DNA from: Streptomyces aureocirculatus
GTDB taxonomy: Bacteria > Actinomycetota > Actinomycetes > Streptomycetales > Streptomycetaceae
Direction: 5' to 3'
Assembly: GCF_000720475.1 (NCBI RefSeq)
Contig: NZ_JOAP01000029.1
Span: 1-64,000 of the forward strand
DNA length: 64,000 bases
Both the position numbers and the translations under genes were made by a program. This document shows, piece by piece, positions 27,789 through 35,669 of this stretch (the stretch's first letter is position 1; each line of letters starts with the position of its first letter). The notes under the pieces are model-generated. The model ran no database searches and was not told the origin of the DNA. It saw nothing but the letters and a program-made list of their open reading frames with translations.

Positions 27789-29087
27789 TCAGGCCGGAGG
27801 GCGGCGCCCCGCAGCCCCCTTCCGCACCCCGTACGCAGCGACGCCCACCACAAGCACCGCCCCTCCCGCCACCACCGAGGCCCCCGGCAGGGCGAACGCC
27901 AGCGTCACGCAGCCGGCGAGGCCCACGACGGGGCCCACGCGCGCGAGGGGCGCGGAACTGAGCGTCCACGCCGAAGCGTTGGCGACGGCGTAGTACACGA
28001 GGACGCCGAAGGACGAGAAGCCGATGGCGCCCCGCACATCCACCGTCGCAGCGAGCACCGCGACCACCGCGCCCACGGCCAGCTCCGCACGGTGCGGCAC
28101 GCGGAACCGCGGGTGCACGGCGGCAAGCGCGCCCGGCAGATGCCGGTCCCGCGCCATCGCCAGGGTCGTCCGCGACACCCCCAGGATCAGCGCGAGCAGC
28201 GAGCCGAGCGCCGCCACCGCCGCGCCCACCCGCACCACGGGCACAAGGCCCGGCGCCCCGGCCGCCCGCACCGCGTCCGCCAGCGGAGCCGACGCCTCCG
28301 CCAGGCCGTCCGCCCCGAGCACCGAGAGCGCCGCCACCGCCACCGCCACGTACACGCACAGCGCGATGCCGAGCGCCAGCGGCACCGCCCGCGGAATGGT
28401 GCGCGCCGGGTCCCGTACCTCCTCGCCCAGCGTCGCCACGCGCGCGTACCCGGCGAAAGCGAAGAAGAGCAGCCCCGCGGCCTGGAGCACCCCGCCGATG
28501 CCACCGTCCGAAAGGCCCACCTCGAAGGGCCCGCCGCCGGCCCCGGAAGCCGCCGGACCACCGGCGCTCAGACAGACGGCGACGACCCCCGCCAGAACCA
28601 CGAGCACCACCGCCACAATGCCCCGCGTCAGCCAGAGAGACTTCTGCACGCCTACGTAGTTCACGGCGGTGATTCCCAGGACGGCGGCCACGGCCACGGC
28701 ATGCGCATGCTCCGGCCACGCGTACGTGCCCACGGTCAGCGCCATGGCCGCGCACGAGGCCGTCTTGCCGACGACGAAAGCCCACCCGGCCAGGTACCCC
28801 CAGAACTCCCCGAGGCGCTCACGCCCGTACACATACGTCCCGCCGGAGGCCGGATAGCGCGCCGCGAGGCGGGCCGACGCCAGGGCGTTGCAGTACGCGA
28901 CGACGGCCGCGACACCCAGCCCGAGCAGCAACCCCGGACCGGCCGCTTCCGCAGCGGGCCCGAGCACGGCGAAGACCCCGGCGCCGACCATCGCGCCGAG
29001 CCCGATCACCACCGCGTCGAAGACCCCCAGAGTCCGCCGCAACCCGACCGCTCCAGCAGTGCCCCCGGACCCCTCCCGCTGCGTCAT
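27789..29087 (-). CDS. APC-superfamily amino acid permease
   Basis: A 432-residue permease with about twelve helices. The unwound helix-1 motif GLGAMVGAGVFAVLGPAA and the helix-6 region LLFFAFAGYARVATLGEEVRDP are typical of the APC family. Substrate not deducible. ATG 29087 has AGGG upstream, and a GTG at 29096 adds three residues. It is downstream of yajQ on the minus strand but separated by a terminator hairpin, so it is probably a separate unit. The 3' end is convergent with the YccF gene. Confidence 0.85.
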   Translation of the reverse strand: MTQREGSGGTAGAVGLRRTLGVFDAVVIGLGAMVGAGVFAVLGPAAEAAGPGLLLGLGVAAVVAYCNALASARLAARYPASGGTYVYGRERLGEFWGYLAGWAFVVGKTASCAAMALTVGTYAWPEHAHAVAVAAVLGITAVNYVGVQKSLWLTRGIVAVVLVVLAGVVAVCLSAGGPAASGAGGGPFEVGLSDGGIGGVLQAAGLLFFAFAGYARVATLGEEVRDPARTIPRAVPLALGIALCVYVAVAVAALSVLGADGLAEASAPLADAVRAAGAPGLVPVVRVGAAVAALGSLLALILGVSRTTLAMARDRHLPGALAAVHPRFRVPHRAELAVGAVVAVLAATVDVRGAIGFSSFGVLVYYAVANASAWTLSSAPLARVGPVVGLAGCVTLAFALPGASVVAGGAVLVVGVAAYGVRKGAAGRRPPA

Positions 29088-29217
29088 GCGCCGCACCCTA
29101 CTGACGCCGGGGAACCGCCCGCGCCCCGCCCGTCGTCCTCCAGGACAACAGCACCCGAAAAGGTTCGACGAGGCAGGTCACATCCGACGGTGCGACCTGG
29201 ACCGCGGCCAGCAGCAA

Positions 29218-29245
29218 GGGCGGGCACCCGTCCGGGTGCCCGCCC
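29218..29245. terminator. intrinsic terminator after yajQ
   Basis: Perfect 13-bp stem GGGCGGGCACCCG / CGGGTGCCCGCCC with a 2-nt loop, 67 nt past the yajQ stop (minus strand) and before the permease gene. Confidence 0.8.
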
Positions 29246-29311
29246 TCCGCGATGGTCCGCACGCGTACGTGCCCTTGCCGGCGCAAGCCCGGCCGGCGGC
29301 GTACCGATCGC

Positions 29312-29800
29312 CTACCGGTAGTTCACGAACTGCAGGGCGAAGTCGAAGTCCTGCCCCTTCAGGAGCGCCTGCACGGCCTGGAGGTCGTCACGGCTCTTCG
29401 AGCTGACGCGCAGCTCCTCGCCCTGGACCTGCGCCTTGACGCCCTTGGGACCCTCGTCACGGATGATCTTCGCGACCTTCTTCGCGTTCTCCTGGGAGAT
29501 ACCCTCCTCGATGGACGCGAAGATCTTGTACTCCTTGCCCGACAACTGCGGCTCGCCCGCGTCCAGCGCCTTCAGCGAGATGCCCCGCTTGATCAGCTTG
29601 GACTGGAAGACGTCGAGGATCGCGTTGACCCGGTCCTCCGAGTTCGCCTCCATCAAGATCTTCTCGCCCGACCAGGAGATCGAGGCGCCGACGTTCTTGA
29701 AGTCGTAGCGCTGCGAGATCTCCTTGGCCGTCTGGTTGAGCGCGTTGTCGACCTCCTGCCGCTCGACCTTCGAGACGATGTCGAAACTGGAGTCGGCCAT
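29312..29800 (-). CDS. yajQ: YajQ family protein (UPF0234)
   Basis: A 162-residue protein starting [20 protein letters not shown] and ending [17 protein letters not shown], both near-invariant in YajQ. The fold has two ferredoxin-like domains. Some members bind cyclic-di-GMP or nucleic acids, but the role in actinomycetes is not established. ATG 29800 has an AAGGAG-type RBS upstream on the minus strand. Confidence 0.95.
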   Translation of the reverse strand: MADSSFDIVSKVERQEVDNALNQTAKEISQRYDFKNVGASISWSGEKILMEANSEDRVNAILDVFQSKLIKRGISLKALDAGEPQLSGKEYKIFASIEEGISQENAKKVAKIIRDEGPKGVKAQVQGEELRVSSKSRDDLQAVQALLKGQDFDFALQFVNYR

Positions 29801-29996
29801 GTCCTGTGGCTCCTTGTATCGGTGTCTGCGTACTCAGCGGGTACACGGCCTTCAGTCGCCGACCGCATCCGCAAAGCCTAGCCACTGCCCCCGCGCGGGG
29901 TGCGGGTCAATCGGGTGGCGAAGCACCCCCGGGCATCAGGTATCGTTTACGTCGTTGCCACGGAGCGCCGCGCAAGCGGAGCGAGGCAGCAAACCC

Positions 29997-30078
29997 GGCG
30001 GTGTGCCCGAGCGGCCAAAGGGAGCAGACTGTAAATCTGCCGGCTCAGCCTTCCCAGGTTCGAATCCTGGCGCCGCCA
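29997..30078 (+). tRNA. tRNA-Tyr (GTA)
   Basis: An 82-nt class II tRNA. The acceptor GGCGGTG pairs with CGCCGCC, the anticodon GTA lies in GACTGTAAATC, a long variable arm is present, and the T-loop is GGTTCGAATCC. The discriminator is A and no CCA is encoded. A -10-like TATCGT lies at 29941-29946. Confidence 0.97.
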
Positions 30079-30088
30079 CGCTGAGAGA

Positions 30089-30130
30089 GACCCCCTCCGA
30101 CCTGCGATTACGCAGGAGCGGAGGGGGTCT
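30089..30130 (+). terminator. terminator after tRNA-Tyr
   Basis: AGACCCCCTCCG / CGGAGGGGGTCT outer stem with an inner CCTGCG-ATTA-CGCAGG stem, followed by TTTG. The remaining 344 bp to the next gene hold two 17-bp direct copies of ATGCCTGAGGCGATCTT (30137 and 30155) and nothing else recognisable. Confidence 0.85.
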
Positions 30131-30474
30131 TTGCGTATGCCTGAGGCGATCTTCATGCCTGAGGCGATCTTTCGATCGAATCGAAACCGGGTGACTTGAC
30201 TCACTCTGTTCCGCCCGGATCCCGGAGCGGATCCCCGGGCTCAGCGAGGGACGCGGCCCAGGCCCCTCCGCAGCACGCGCACGCCAGTGCCGGAGGCGGC
30301 GGAAATGAGCCAAACGGCATGGTTCCGGCCGCCGCTCGCCGGGAGTTGTCCGTGAACGCTCCCGGAATTGTCCGTGATCTGTAACGGGCGGATCCCGTGG
30401 CCCGTGTGCCCCGTCCTGCCGGGTGGTCGTGACGCGGCCGGGGACGGGCGAGGGACAGCGTGAGAGGGGCGGAC

Positions 30475-31248
30475 ATGGCACGGCACGGTGGCGGGCGGGT
30501 CTGGTACGGCAAGGTGATCGGGGCGGCGCTCGGGGTGATGATGCTCGCCACCGGTGCCTCGGTGTGGACCGCGCAGGCCGGAGACGCGGACGACCCCTCG
30601 CCGGAGGCCACCGCGCCGGCCAGGCCGGGCAACGACACCAAGCCGGTCTCTGCGACCATCGCGCACGCCTCGGAGAAGGGGAAGCGCGGCGTCAACATCA
30701 CCATCGACGACGGCCCCGACCCCAAGTGGACCCCTCAAATGCTCGACCTGCTGCGGGAGTACGAGGCGAAGGCCACCTTCTGCATGGTGGGGACGCAGGC
30801 CCAGGCCCACCCGGACATCGTGAAGAAGGTGGTCGCGGCCGGGCACCGGCTGTGCGACCACTCGGTGTCGCACAACACCGCCATGGACAAGGATTCCCAG
30901 GCCTACCAGTCCAAGCAGATACTCGACGCCGAACGCATGATCACCAAGGCGTCCGGGGGCGTCAGGCCGATGTACTACCGGGCACCCGGCGGAGCCTTCA
31001 CCCCGTACAGCCGTGACCTCGCCGCTTCCCGCGGCATGCGCCCGCTCGGCTGGAACGTCGACACCAAGGACTTCGAGCGCCCGGGTACGGACGCCATCGT
31101 CGCCACCGTCGAGCGGGAGCTGCCCAACGGACCGACACTTCTCTTCCACGACGCGGGCGGTGACCGTACCCAGACCGTCGAGGCCCTGCGCCGGATCCTT
31201 CCCCGGCTCAAGCAGCAGGGGTACTCGTTCGGCTTCCCGGTGCGCTGA
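30475..31248 (+). CDS. secreted polysaccharide deacetylase (NodB domain)
   Basis: A 257-residue carbohydrate esterase family 4 protein. A signal peptide (about 1-36: positive start, hydrophobic GAALGVMMLATGASV, end near AQA) is followed by the NodB domain. It has motif 1 TIDDGP (Asp78-Asp79), motif 2 HSVSH, motif 3 RAPGG, motif 4 LGWNVDTKDF and motif 5 LLFHDAGG. The zinc-site Asp and two His are present. It likely deacetylates peptidoglycan or another N-acetyl glycan outside the cell. ATG 30475 has GAGAGGGG upstream. An in-frame GTG at 30460 adds five residues. Confidence 0.9.
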   Translation: MARHGGGRVWYGKVIGAALGVMMLATGASVWTAQAGDADDPSPEATAPARPGNDTKPVSATIAHASEKGKRGVNITIDDGPDPKWTPQMLDLLREYEAKATFCMVGTQAQAHPDIVKKVVAAGHRLCDHSVSHNTAMDKDSQAYQSKQILDAERMITKASGGVRPMYYRAPGGAFTPYSRDLAASRGMRPLGWNVDTKDFERPGTDAIVATVERELPNGPTLLFHDAGGDRTQTVEALRRILPRLKQQGYSFGFPVR

Positions 31249-31387
31249 AAGCCGGCCCGGCCTCGGTACTCGGACTCGGCCTCGGTACTTGGACTCGGCC
31301 TCGGGACCCGGTGTCCCGGCCGGGAAACACCGAGCCGATCAGGGGCTCTTCGTGGCCGTACGCGGAGCGTGTGGGCACACTGGGCCC

Positions 31388-31609
31388 ATGTCGTCCAGTT
31401 CAGCGCGTCGCAGGCACTGCCCGGTGTGCCGTCGTGAAATCGCGGTCGTGGGCGGGCGGTTCGCCCGGCACGATCCGCCCGGGCCCCGCGGCGCGGGCGA
31501 CCTCGTCTCGTGCCCCGGATCCCGCCAGCATGCCCAGCTCAGCGGCGTCCAGCCCACGCTCGCCGGGTACGTGGTGCCGGAGTTCCCGGGGCAACTGCCG
31601 CTGTTCTGA
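31388..31609 (+). CDS. small CxxC protein, function unknown
   Basis: A 73-residue protein starting MSSSSARRRHCPVCRREIAV, then a basic GGRFARHDPP stretch, a third cysteine in LVSCPGS and a C-terminal GYVVPEFPGQLPLF. The CPVC knuckle suggests a partial zinc ribbon. I do not recognise a named family. There is no strong RBS. Its codon use looks coding (GC-rich third positions). Confidence 0.55.
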   Translation: MSSSSARRRHCPVCRREIAVVGGRFARHDPPGPRGAGDLVSCPGSRQHAQLSGVQPTLAGYVVPEFPGQLPLF

Positions 31610-31643
31610 GCGCCGTCCGGCGCCCTCCACACCGTGGGCGACC

Positions 31644-32300
31644 TCAGTTTCCGGCCACCGACTTCACCGCCACCGACACCGGCGTCGACCCGCTGACCAG
31701 CTCCAGGGTCAGGCCCGCCGTCGCCGGGGTCTCGATGAGCTCCGCGAGCACCGCCGCCACGTCGTCGCGCGGGATCGGGCCACGGCCGGTCGAGGCCTCC
31801 AGGCGTACGAGGCCCGTGCCCGCGTCGTCCGTCAGCATGCCGGGGCGCAGGATCGTCCAATCCAGGGCGGCCCGGCCGCGTACGTACGCGTCGGCCTCGC
31901 CCTTGGCACGCAGATAGGCGTCGAAGACCTCGTCGCCGGGGTGGGCCGGGTCCGAGCCCATCGACGACACCACGACATACCTGCGGACCCCGGCCCGCTC
32001 CGCGGCGTCCGCGAACAGGACGGCCGCGTCCCGGTCCACGGTGTTCTTGCGGTCGACCCCACTGCCGGGTCCCGCCCCCGCCGCGAACACGGCCGCGTCG
32101 GCTCCCTCCAGGTGCCGGGCCACCTCGTCCACGGACGCCGACTCGAGGTCGCACAGCACCGGTTCGGCGCCCGCGTCCCGCAGATCGGCCTCGTGCGCGG
32201 AATTGCGGATGATCCCGGCGGCTTCGTCACCGCGCGCGGCGAGCAGACGCTCGAGCCGCAGCGCGATCTGACCATGACCTCCAGCGATGACAATGCGCAT
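31644..32300 (-). CDS. NAD(P)-binding SDR-like protein
   Basis: A 218-residue atypical short-chain dehydrogenase/NAD(P)-binding protein: MRIVIAGGHGQIALRLERLL (glycine-rich loop), DAAVFAAGAG, YVVVSSMGSD, AYLRAKGEADAYVR (Lys of the YxxxK-like site without the Tyr in place), and LDWTILRPGMLTDDAGTG. These match the YwnB/HSCARG-like group. Reaction unknown. ATG 32300 begins exactly at the beta-1 strand. Confidence 0.85.
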   Translation of the reverse strand: MRIVIAGGHGQIALRLERLLAARGDEAAGIIRNSAHEADLRDAGAEPVLCDLESASVDEVARHLEGADAAVFAAGAGPGSGVDRKNTVDRDAAVLFADAAERAGVRRYVVVSSMGSDPAHPGDEVFDAYLRAKGEADAYVRGRAALDWTILRPGMLTDDAGTGLVRLEASTGRGPIPRDDVAAVLAELIETPATAGLTLELVSGSTPVSVAVKSVAGN

Positions 32301-32507
32301 GCTCCCGACCGTACGGCAGCCCGCGCGTGATCGCGGCCGGAACGCCCCGTACCAGGCCACATGCAGCAAACATCGGCGGTCGGGGGGGTATCGCTGCCCT
32401 CCGCAGTCGTCGAGCCCCGCATCCACCAGGCGCGTCCGCCTCCCCGGGGCGAGGGCAAACCTCCGGGCGCCCCCTGAGGGCGCCCGGCCGCACCCCTCAA
32501 GCGCCCC

Positions 32508-33824
32508 TCAAGCTCCCCTCCCCGGCTGCCGCCGCAGCGCCCCCTGCCGCGGCAGATCGAGAGCCACCGCCGCCGCGGAGTCGCAGTACTCCCGCACGGC
32601 GCTCGTCCGCGCCACCACGCGCCCCCGGTGTACGACGACGCGGGTGTACGCCAGGGACAGGGCACCGGCGAGTGTGTCGCCGCGCACCGCGAGGAGTTCG
32701 GCGGGGAAGCCCGCCTCCACCCTGACCTCCGGCAGGTGGAGCGCCGCCCGCGCCGCCGTGCTCACCGCCGCGTACGCCTCTTCGGGGCGCAGCCCATGAC
32801 GGGACGCCAGCAGATACGCCGCCTCCAGCGGATCCCCCCGGCCCACCGGGTTCGCCACGTCCCGCAGCGCCCCGCTGCCCGCCGCGAGCCGTACCCCGGC
32901 CTGGTGCAGCAACCCCGCCGGTGCCGTCTCCCGGCCCTCCACGCCCCCGCAGCCGCCCTGCGGCAGGCACACCACGGTCACACCGGCCGCCGCGAGGCGT
33001 TCCGCCGTCCGCGCGGCCACGTCGGCCGGCAGCAGCCCGAGGCCGCCGCACGGCCCGACCGCCACCCGCCGCAACCCGCCCGCCATCGCCGCGAGCCGCG
33101 CCAGACGGGCCGGATCCCCGCCGTCCGTATGCAGATCCACCGCGCAGCCGTGTTCCGCGGCCAGATCGAGCACCGTCTCCACGTACCCCGTCGGATCGGG
33201 GTCCAGATCGGGACAACCGCCCACTACGGAGGAGCCCATTTTCACCGCGTCCCGCAGCAGCGCAAGACCGTCCGCGCCCGCCACCCCGGTCAGCAGCCGC
33301 GGCACCGCCACCACGGACAGGTCGACGAGCCCCCGCAGCGAACGCCGCGCCTGCAACACCGCCCGCAACGGGTCGAGACCCTGTACGCCGCCGATCCGCA
33401 CATGCGAGCGCAGCGCCGTCGCGCCATGCCCGAGCTGCAGCAACGCGGCCTCGGTGGCGCGCCGCTGCACGTCCGCGACGTCGTACGGGACCGGGCCCTC
33501 AAAGAGCGCGGACAGCGCCGTGTCGCTGTGCGCGTGCGGCTCAGCCGGGGCCGGCAGCAGGAGGTAGCCGCTCAGGTCCACGCGCGCGGCCCGCGCTGTG
33601 AGGCTGCCTGTCGTGCCGACGGCCTCGATCCTGCCGTCACCGAGCCGCACGTCCACGGTCCTGCCGTCCGTCAGCCGCGCCCCACAGAGCAGCAGCGAGC
33701 CCGCCCCCGGGGAGCCCGCCACAGGGGAGCGCGCCCCCGAAGAGGCCGTACTCGGCGAGTCGGGCGAGTCGGGCGAGTCGGGAGAGTCGGGCGACGAAGG
33801 CTGCTCCGGCCGACTGTCAGGCAT
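32508..33824 (-). CDS. cytosine-deaminase-like amidohydrolase, probable pseudoenzyme
   Basis: A 438-residue amidohydrolase-superfamily protein. The overall order matches cytosine deaminase: EPHAHSD (HxH), SHVRIGG, DLHTDGGDP and a C-terminal GSGALRDVANPVGRGDPLEA. However, the Glu of the HCDE motif is Gly, the downstream SHTTAM-type His is missing (VGPCGGLG), and the catalytic Asp of GHDD is Gly-Ala. It may therefore lack hydrolase activity. The N-terminal ~45 residues are a SPDSPDSP repeat (9-bp units). ATG 33824 is chosen; the ORF extends further upstream without support. Confidence 0.75.
   Translation of the reverse strand: MPDSRPEQPSSPDSPDSPDSPDSPSTASSGARSPVAGSPGAGSLLLCGARLTDGRTVDVRLGDGRIEAVGTTGSLTARAARVDLSGYLLLPAPAEPHAHSDTALSALFEGPVPYDVADVQRRATEAALLQLGHGATALRSHVRIGGVQGLDPLRAVLQARRSLRGLVDLSVVAVPRLLTGVAGADGLALLRDAVKMGSSVVGGCPDLDPDPTGYVETVLDLAAEHGCAVDLHTDGGDPARLARLAAMAGGLRRVAVGPCGGLGLLPADVAARTAERLAAAGVTVVCLPQGGCGGVEGRETAPAGLLHQAGVRLAAGSGALRDVANPVGRGDPLEAAYLLASRHGLRPEEAYAAVSTAARAALHLPEVRVEAGFPAELLAVRGDTLAGALSLAYTRVVVHRGRVVARTSAVREYCDSAAAVALDLPRQGALRRQPGRGA
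33757..33795. repeat. 9-bp tandem repeat in amidohydrolase 5' end
   Basis: Repeated GAGTCGGGC units encode (DSP)n in the N-terminus on the minus strand. Confidence 0.8.
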
Positions 33825-34005
33825 CGCGCTCCTGGGGCTCGGGGGCGGGGCGGGGTCGAGCCTAGGACGGCGGCAGGCCCGCTTCGCGGAGGAACGCAAT
33901 AGTCGTACCGGTGTGGTGCGAGTGCCGGATGGCCGCTGGTGAGACGGGTGAGGCGGCCCGAACCGGGCCCGTGTGTTCCCCATGGAGGGCCCGGTCGAAA
34001 CGGAT

Positions 34006-34035
34006 TTGGGCGAACGGCGGGCAACCGTGTAATGT
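34006..34035 (+). promoter_or_regulatory. promoter of tRNA-Thr/tRNA-Met
   Basis: TTGGGC (34006-34011), 18-nt spacer, TAATGT (34030-34035), 11 nt before the tRNA-Thr gene. Confidence 0.65.
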
Positions 34036-34046
34036 CTTCATCGCTC

Positions 34047-34119
34047 GCCCCAATAGCTCAGTCGGTAGAGCGTCTCCATGGTAAGGAGAAGGTCTGCGGT
34101 TCGATTCCGCATTGGGGCT
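34047..34119 (+). tRNA. tRNA-Thr (GGT)
   Basis: A 73-nt cloverleaf. The acceptor GCCCCAA pairs with TTGGGGC, the anticodon GGT lies in CCATGGTAAGG, and the T-loop is GGTTCGATTCC. Discriminator T, no CCA encoded. Confidence 0.97.
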
Positions 34120-34168
34120 CTGATGTGCCAGGTTCCTCGTCCTCGGGCGAGGAGCGGAAGTGCATCGC

Positions 34169-34241
34169 AGCGGTGTAGCTCAGTCGGTAGAGCAAGCGGC
34201 TCATAATCGCTGTGTCACCGGTTCAAGTCCGGTCACCGCTA
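34169..34241 (+). tRNA. tRNA-Met (CAT), elongator-like
   Basis: A 73-nt cloverleaf. The acceptor AGCGGTG pairs with CACCGCT, the anticodon CAT lies in CTCATAA, and the T-loop is GGTTCAAGTCC. The fully paired first base pair (A-T) argues against initiator tRNA. A lysidine-modified Ile tRNA is possible but less likely. Confidence 0.93.
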
Positions 34242-34246
34242 CCCTT

Positions 34247-34284
34247 AGTAGCCGATTGTGGGGTCGGTCCTCCGATCGGCTACT
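34247..34284 (+). terminator. terminator/attenuator between tRNA-Met and rpmG
   Basis: AGTAGCCGAT / ATCGGCTACT stem followed by CTTTTA, ending 45 nt before the rpmG start. Read-through could feed rpmG. Confidence 0.75.
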
Positions 34285-34329
34285 CTTTTATGCGTTCATC
34301 CGTCCACCCGTCCGTCAAGGAGCACTCAC

Positions 34330-34494
34330 GTGGCTGCCACAGACGTCCGCCCGAAGATCACGCTGGCCTGCGTGGAGTGCAAGGAGCGGAACTACATCAC
34401 CAAGAAGAACCGGCGTAACAACCCGGACCGTCTTGAGATGAAGAAGCACTGCCCGCGCTGCAACTCGCACACCGCGCACCGCGAAACGCGATAA
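34330..34494 (+). CDS. rpmG: 50S ribosomal protein L33 (bL33), zinc-binding form
   Basis: A 54-residue bL33 with two CxxC knuckles (CVEC and CPRC), so the zinc-containing (C+) paralogue. [20 protein letters not shown] is diagnostic. GTG 34330 follows AAGGAG. The slot before the HadA/HadB homologues and secE is conserved in actinobacteria. Confidence 0.95.
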
Positions 34495-34503
34495 TAGGCT
34501 CGT

Positions 34504-34543
34504 ACTCGAGGCCGTCCCCGTTCACTCGGGGGCGGCCTCGAGT
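34504..34543 (+). terminator. terminator after rpmG
   Basis: ACTCGAGGCCG / CGGCCTCGAGT stem with a GC-rich internal part, followed by CGTTTCT. Confidence 0.8.
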
Positions 34544-34587
34544 CGTTTCTCCACCCTGTCCACCTAGCTGCCAGGAGGTGCTGATCC

Positions 34588-35097
34588 ATGGCGCTCGACC
34601 AGTCCTTCGTGGGGCGGTCCTACCCGCCCACCGACCCCTATGAGGTCGGCCGCGAGAAGATCCGCGAGTTCGCGGTCGCGGTGGGCGACGCCAATCCCGC
34701 GTACACCGACCCGGAGGCCGCCAAGGCTCTCGGTCACCCCGACGTGGTCGCCCCGCCGACCTTTGTGTTCTCGATCACCTACCGGGCCGCGGGTCTCGTC
34801 ATCTCCGACCCCCAGCTCGGCCTCGACTACAGCCGGGTCGTGCACGGCGACCAGAAGTTCGCCTACACGCGTCCCGTCCACGCGGGCGACCGGCTCACGG
34901 TGACGTCCACCATCGAGAACATCAAGTCCATGGCGGGCAACGACATCCTGGACATCCGCGGCGAGGTCCACGACGCCGCGGGCGAGCACGTCGTGACCGC
35001 CTGGACCAAGCTCGTCGCACGCGCGGCAGGCACCACCACGGCCAAGGCGGCCGACGCCACGGCCAAGACGTCCGACAACGCGGCAGAGGGAGCCTGA
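34588..35097 (+). CDS. MaoC-like hydratase, HadA-type (UPF0336)
   Basis: A 169-residue single hot-dog protein of the FAS1-like/HadA group: MALDQSFVGRSYPPTDPYEV, then ENPAYTD-type VGDANPAYTDPEAAKALGHP and VVHGDQKFAYTRPVHAGDRL. In mycobacteria HadA pairs with HadB as the (3R)-hydroxyacyl-ACP dehydratase of mycolic-acid elongation, in the same rpmG-secE slot. Streptomycetes make no mycolates, so the substrate here must differ, perhaps a CoA- or ACP-linked hydroxyacyl. The C-terminal ~25 residues are Ala/Thr/Lys-rich. The HadB-type gene follows after 4 bp. Confidence 0.85.
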   Translation: MALDQSFVGRSYPPTDPYEVGREKIREFAVAVGDANPAYTDPEAAKALGHPDVVAPPTFVFSITYRAAGLVISDPQLGLDYSRVVHGDQKFAYTRPVHAGDRLTVTSTIENIKSMAGNDILDIRGEVHDAAGEHVVTAWTKLVARAAGTTTAKAADATAKTSDNAAEGA

Positions 35098-35101
35098 GAC
35101 G

Positions 35102-35530
35102 ATGGCGGCGAAGATCGCATACGACGACATCGAGATCGGCACCGAACTGCCGGCCAAGGCCTTCCCCGTGACGCGCGCGACCCTGGTGCAGTACGCGGGT
35201 GCCTCCGGCGACTTCAACCCGATCCACTGGAACGAGAAGTTCGCCCTTGAAGTCGGTCTGCCCGACGTCATCGCGCACGGCATGTTCACCATGGCCGAGG
35301 CGATCCGCGTGGTGACGGACTGGGCGGGCGACCCCGGCGCCGTCGTCGAGTACGGCGTGCGCTTCACCAAGCCGGTCGTCGTCCCGAACGACGACAAGGG
35401 CGCGACGATCGAGGTCAGCGCCAAGGTCGCGGCGAAGCTCGACGACAAGCAGGTCCGCGTCGACCTTCTCGCGAAGAGCAACGACCAGAAGGTGCTCGGC
35501 ATGTCCCGGGCGGTCGTCCGCCTGACCTGA
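35102..35530 (+). CDS. MaoC-like hydratase, HadB-type
   Basis: A 142-residue hot-dog hydratase with the catalytic dyad in YAGASGDFNPIHWNE (Asp and His) and GLPDVIAHGMFTMAEAIR. It would form a heterodimer with the HadA-type protein, providing the catalytic residues. ATG 35102 lies 4 bp after the upstream stop, implying co-translation. A strong terminator follows. Confidence 0.87.
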   Translation: MAAKIAYDDIEIGTELPAKAFPVTRATLVQYAGASGDFNPIHWNEKFALEVGLPDVIAHGMFTMAEAIRVVTDWAGDPGAVVEYGVRFTKPVVVPNDDKGATIEVSAKVAAKLDDKQVRVDLLAKSNDQKVLGMSRAVVRLT

Positions 35531-35592
35531 GAGTTCCGTGCGCCGGTGGCGGCCGGTAGGCAGTACCCGTAGCGGGCCGGTGCGTAGACCGC

Positions 35593-35628
35593 AGTAAGGG
35601 GCGTCCGCCATTGCGGACGCCCCTTACT
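35593..35628. terminator. intrinsic terminator after HadB-type gene
   Basis: Perfect 16-bp stem AGTAAGGGGCGTCCGC / GCGGACGCCCCTTACT with loop CATT. Confidence 0.88.
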
Positions 35629-35641
35629 CGGTCTTGACTTG

Positions 35642-35661
35642 GTTAGTGATTGGACACTAAC
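35642..35661. promoter_or_regulatory. TetR operator 1 (upstream of the TetR gene)
   Basis: Palindrome GTTAGT-N8-ACTAAC (7-bp perfect arms GTTAGTG / CACTAAC), ending 8 nt before the TetR start codon. The same GTTAGT-N8-ACTAAC pattern occurs at 36319-36338. Confidence 0.8.
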
Positions 35662-35669
35662 TTATCCGC

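Noticed and set aside
27789-29087. Long plus-strand frames over the APC permease
   Set aside because: They encode Arg/Pro/His-rich sequence with no hydrophobic pattern. The minus-strand permease has clear membrane helices and motifs.
29997-30475. tRNA-Tyr as attachment site of an integrated element
   Set aside because: No integrase, no second copy of the tRNA 3' end and only housekeeping genes around. The nearby 17-bp direct repeats are too short and adjacent.
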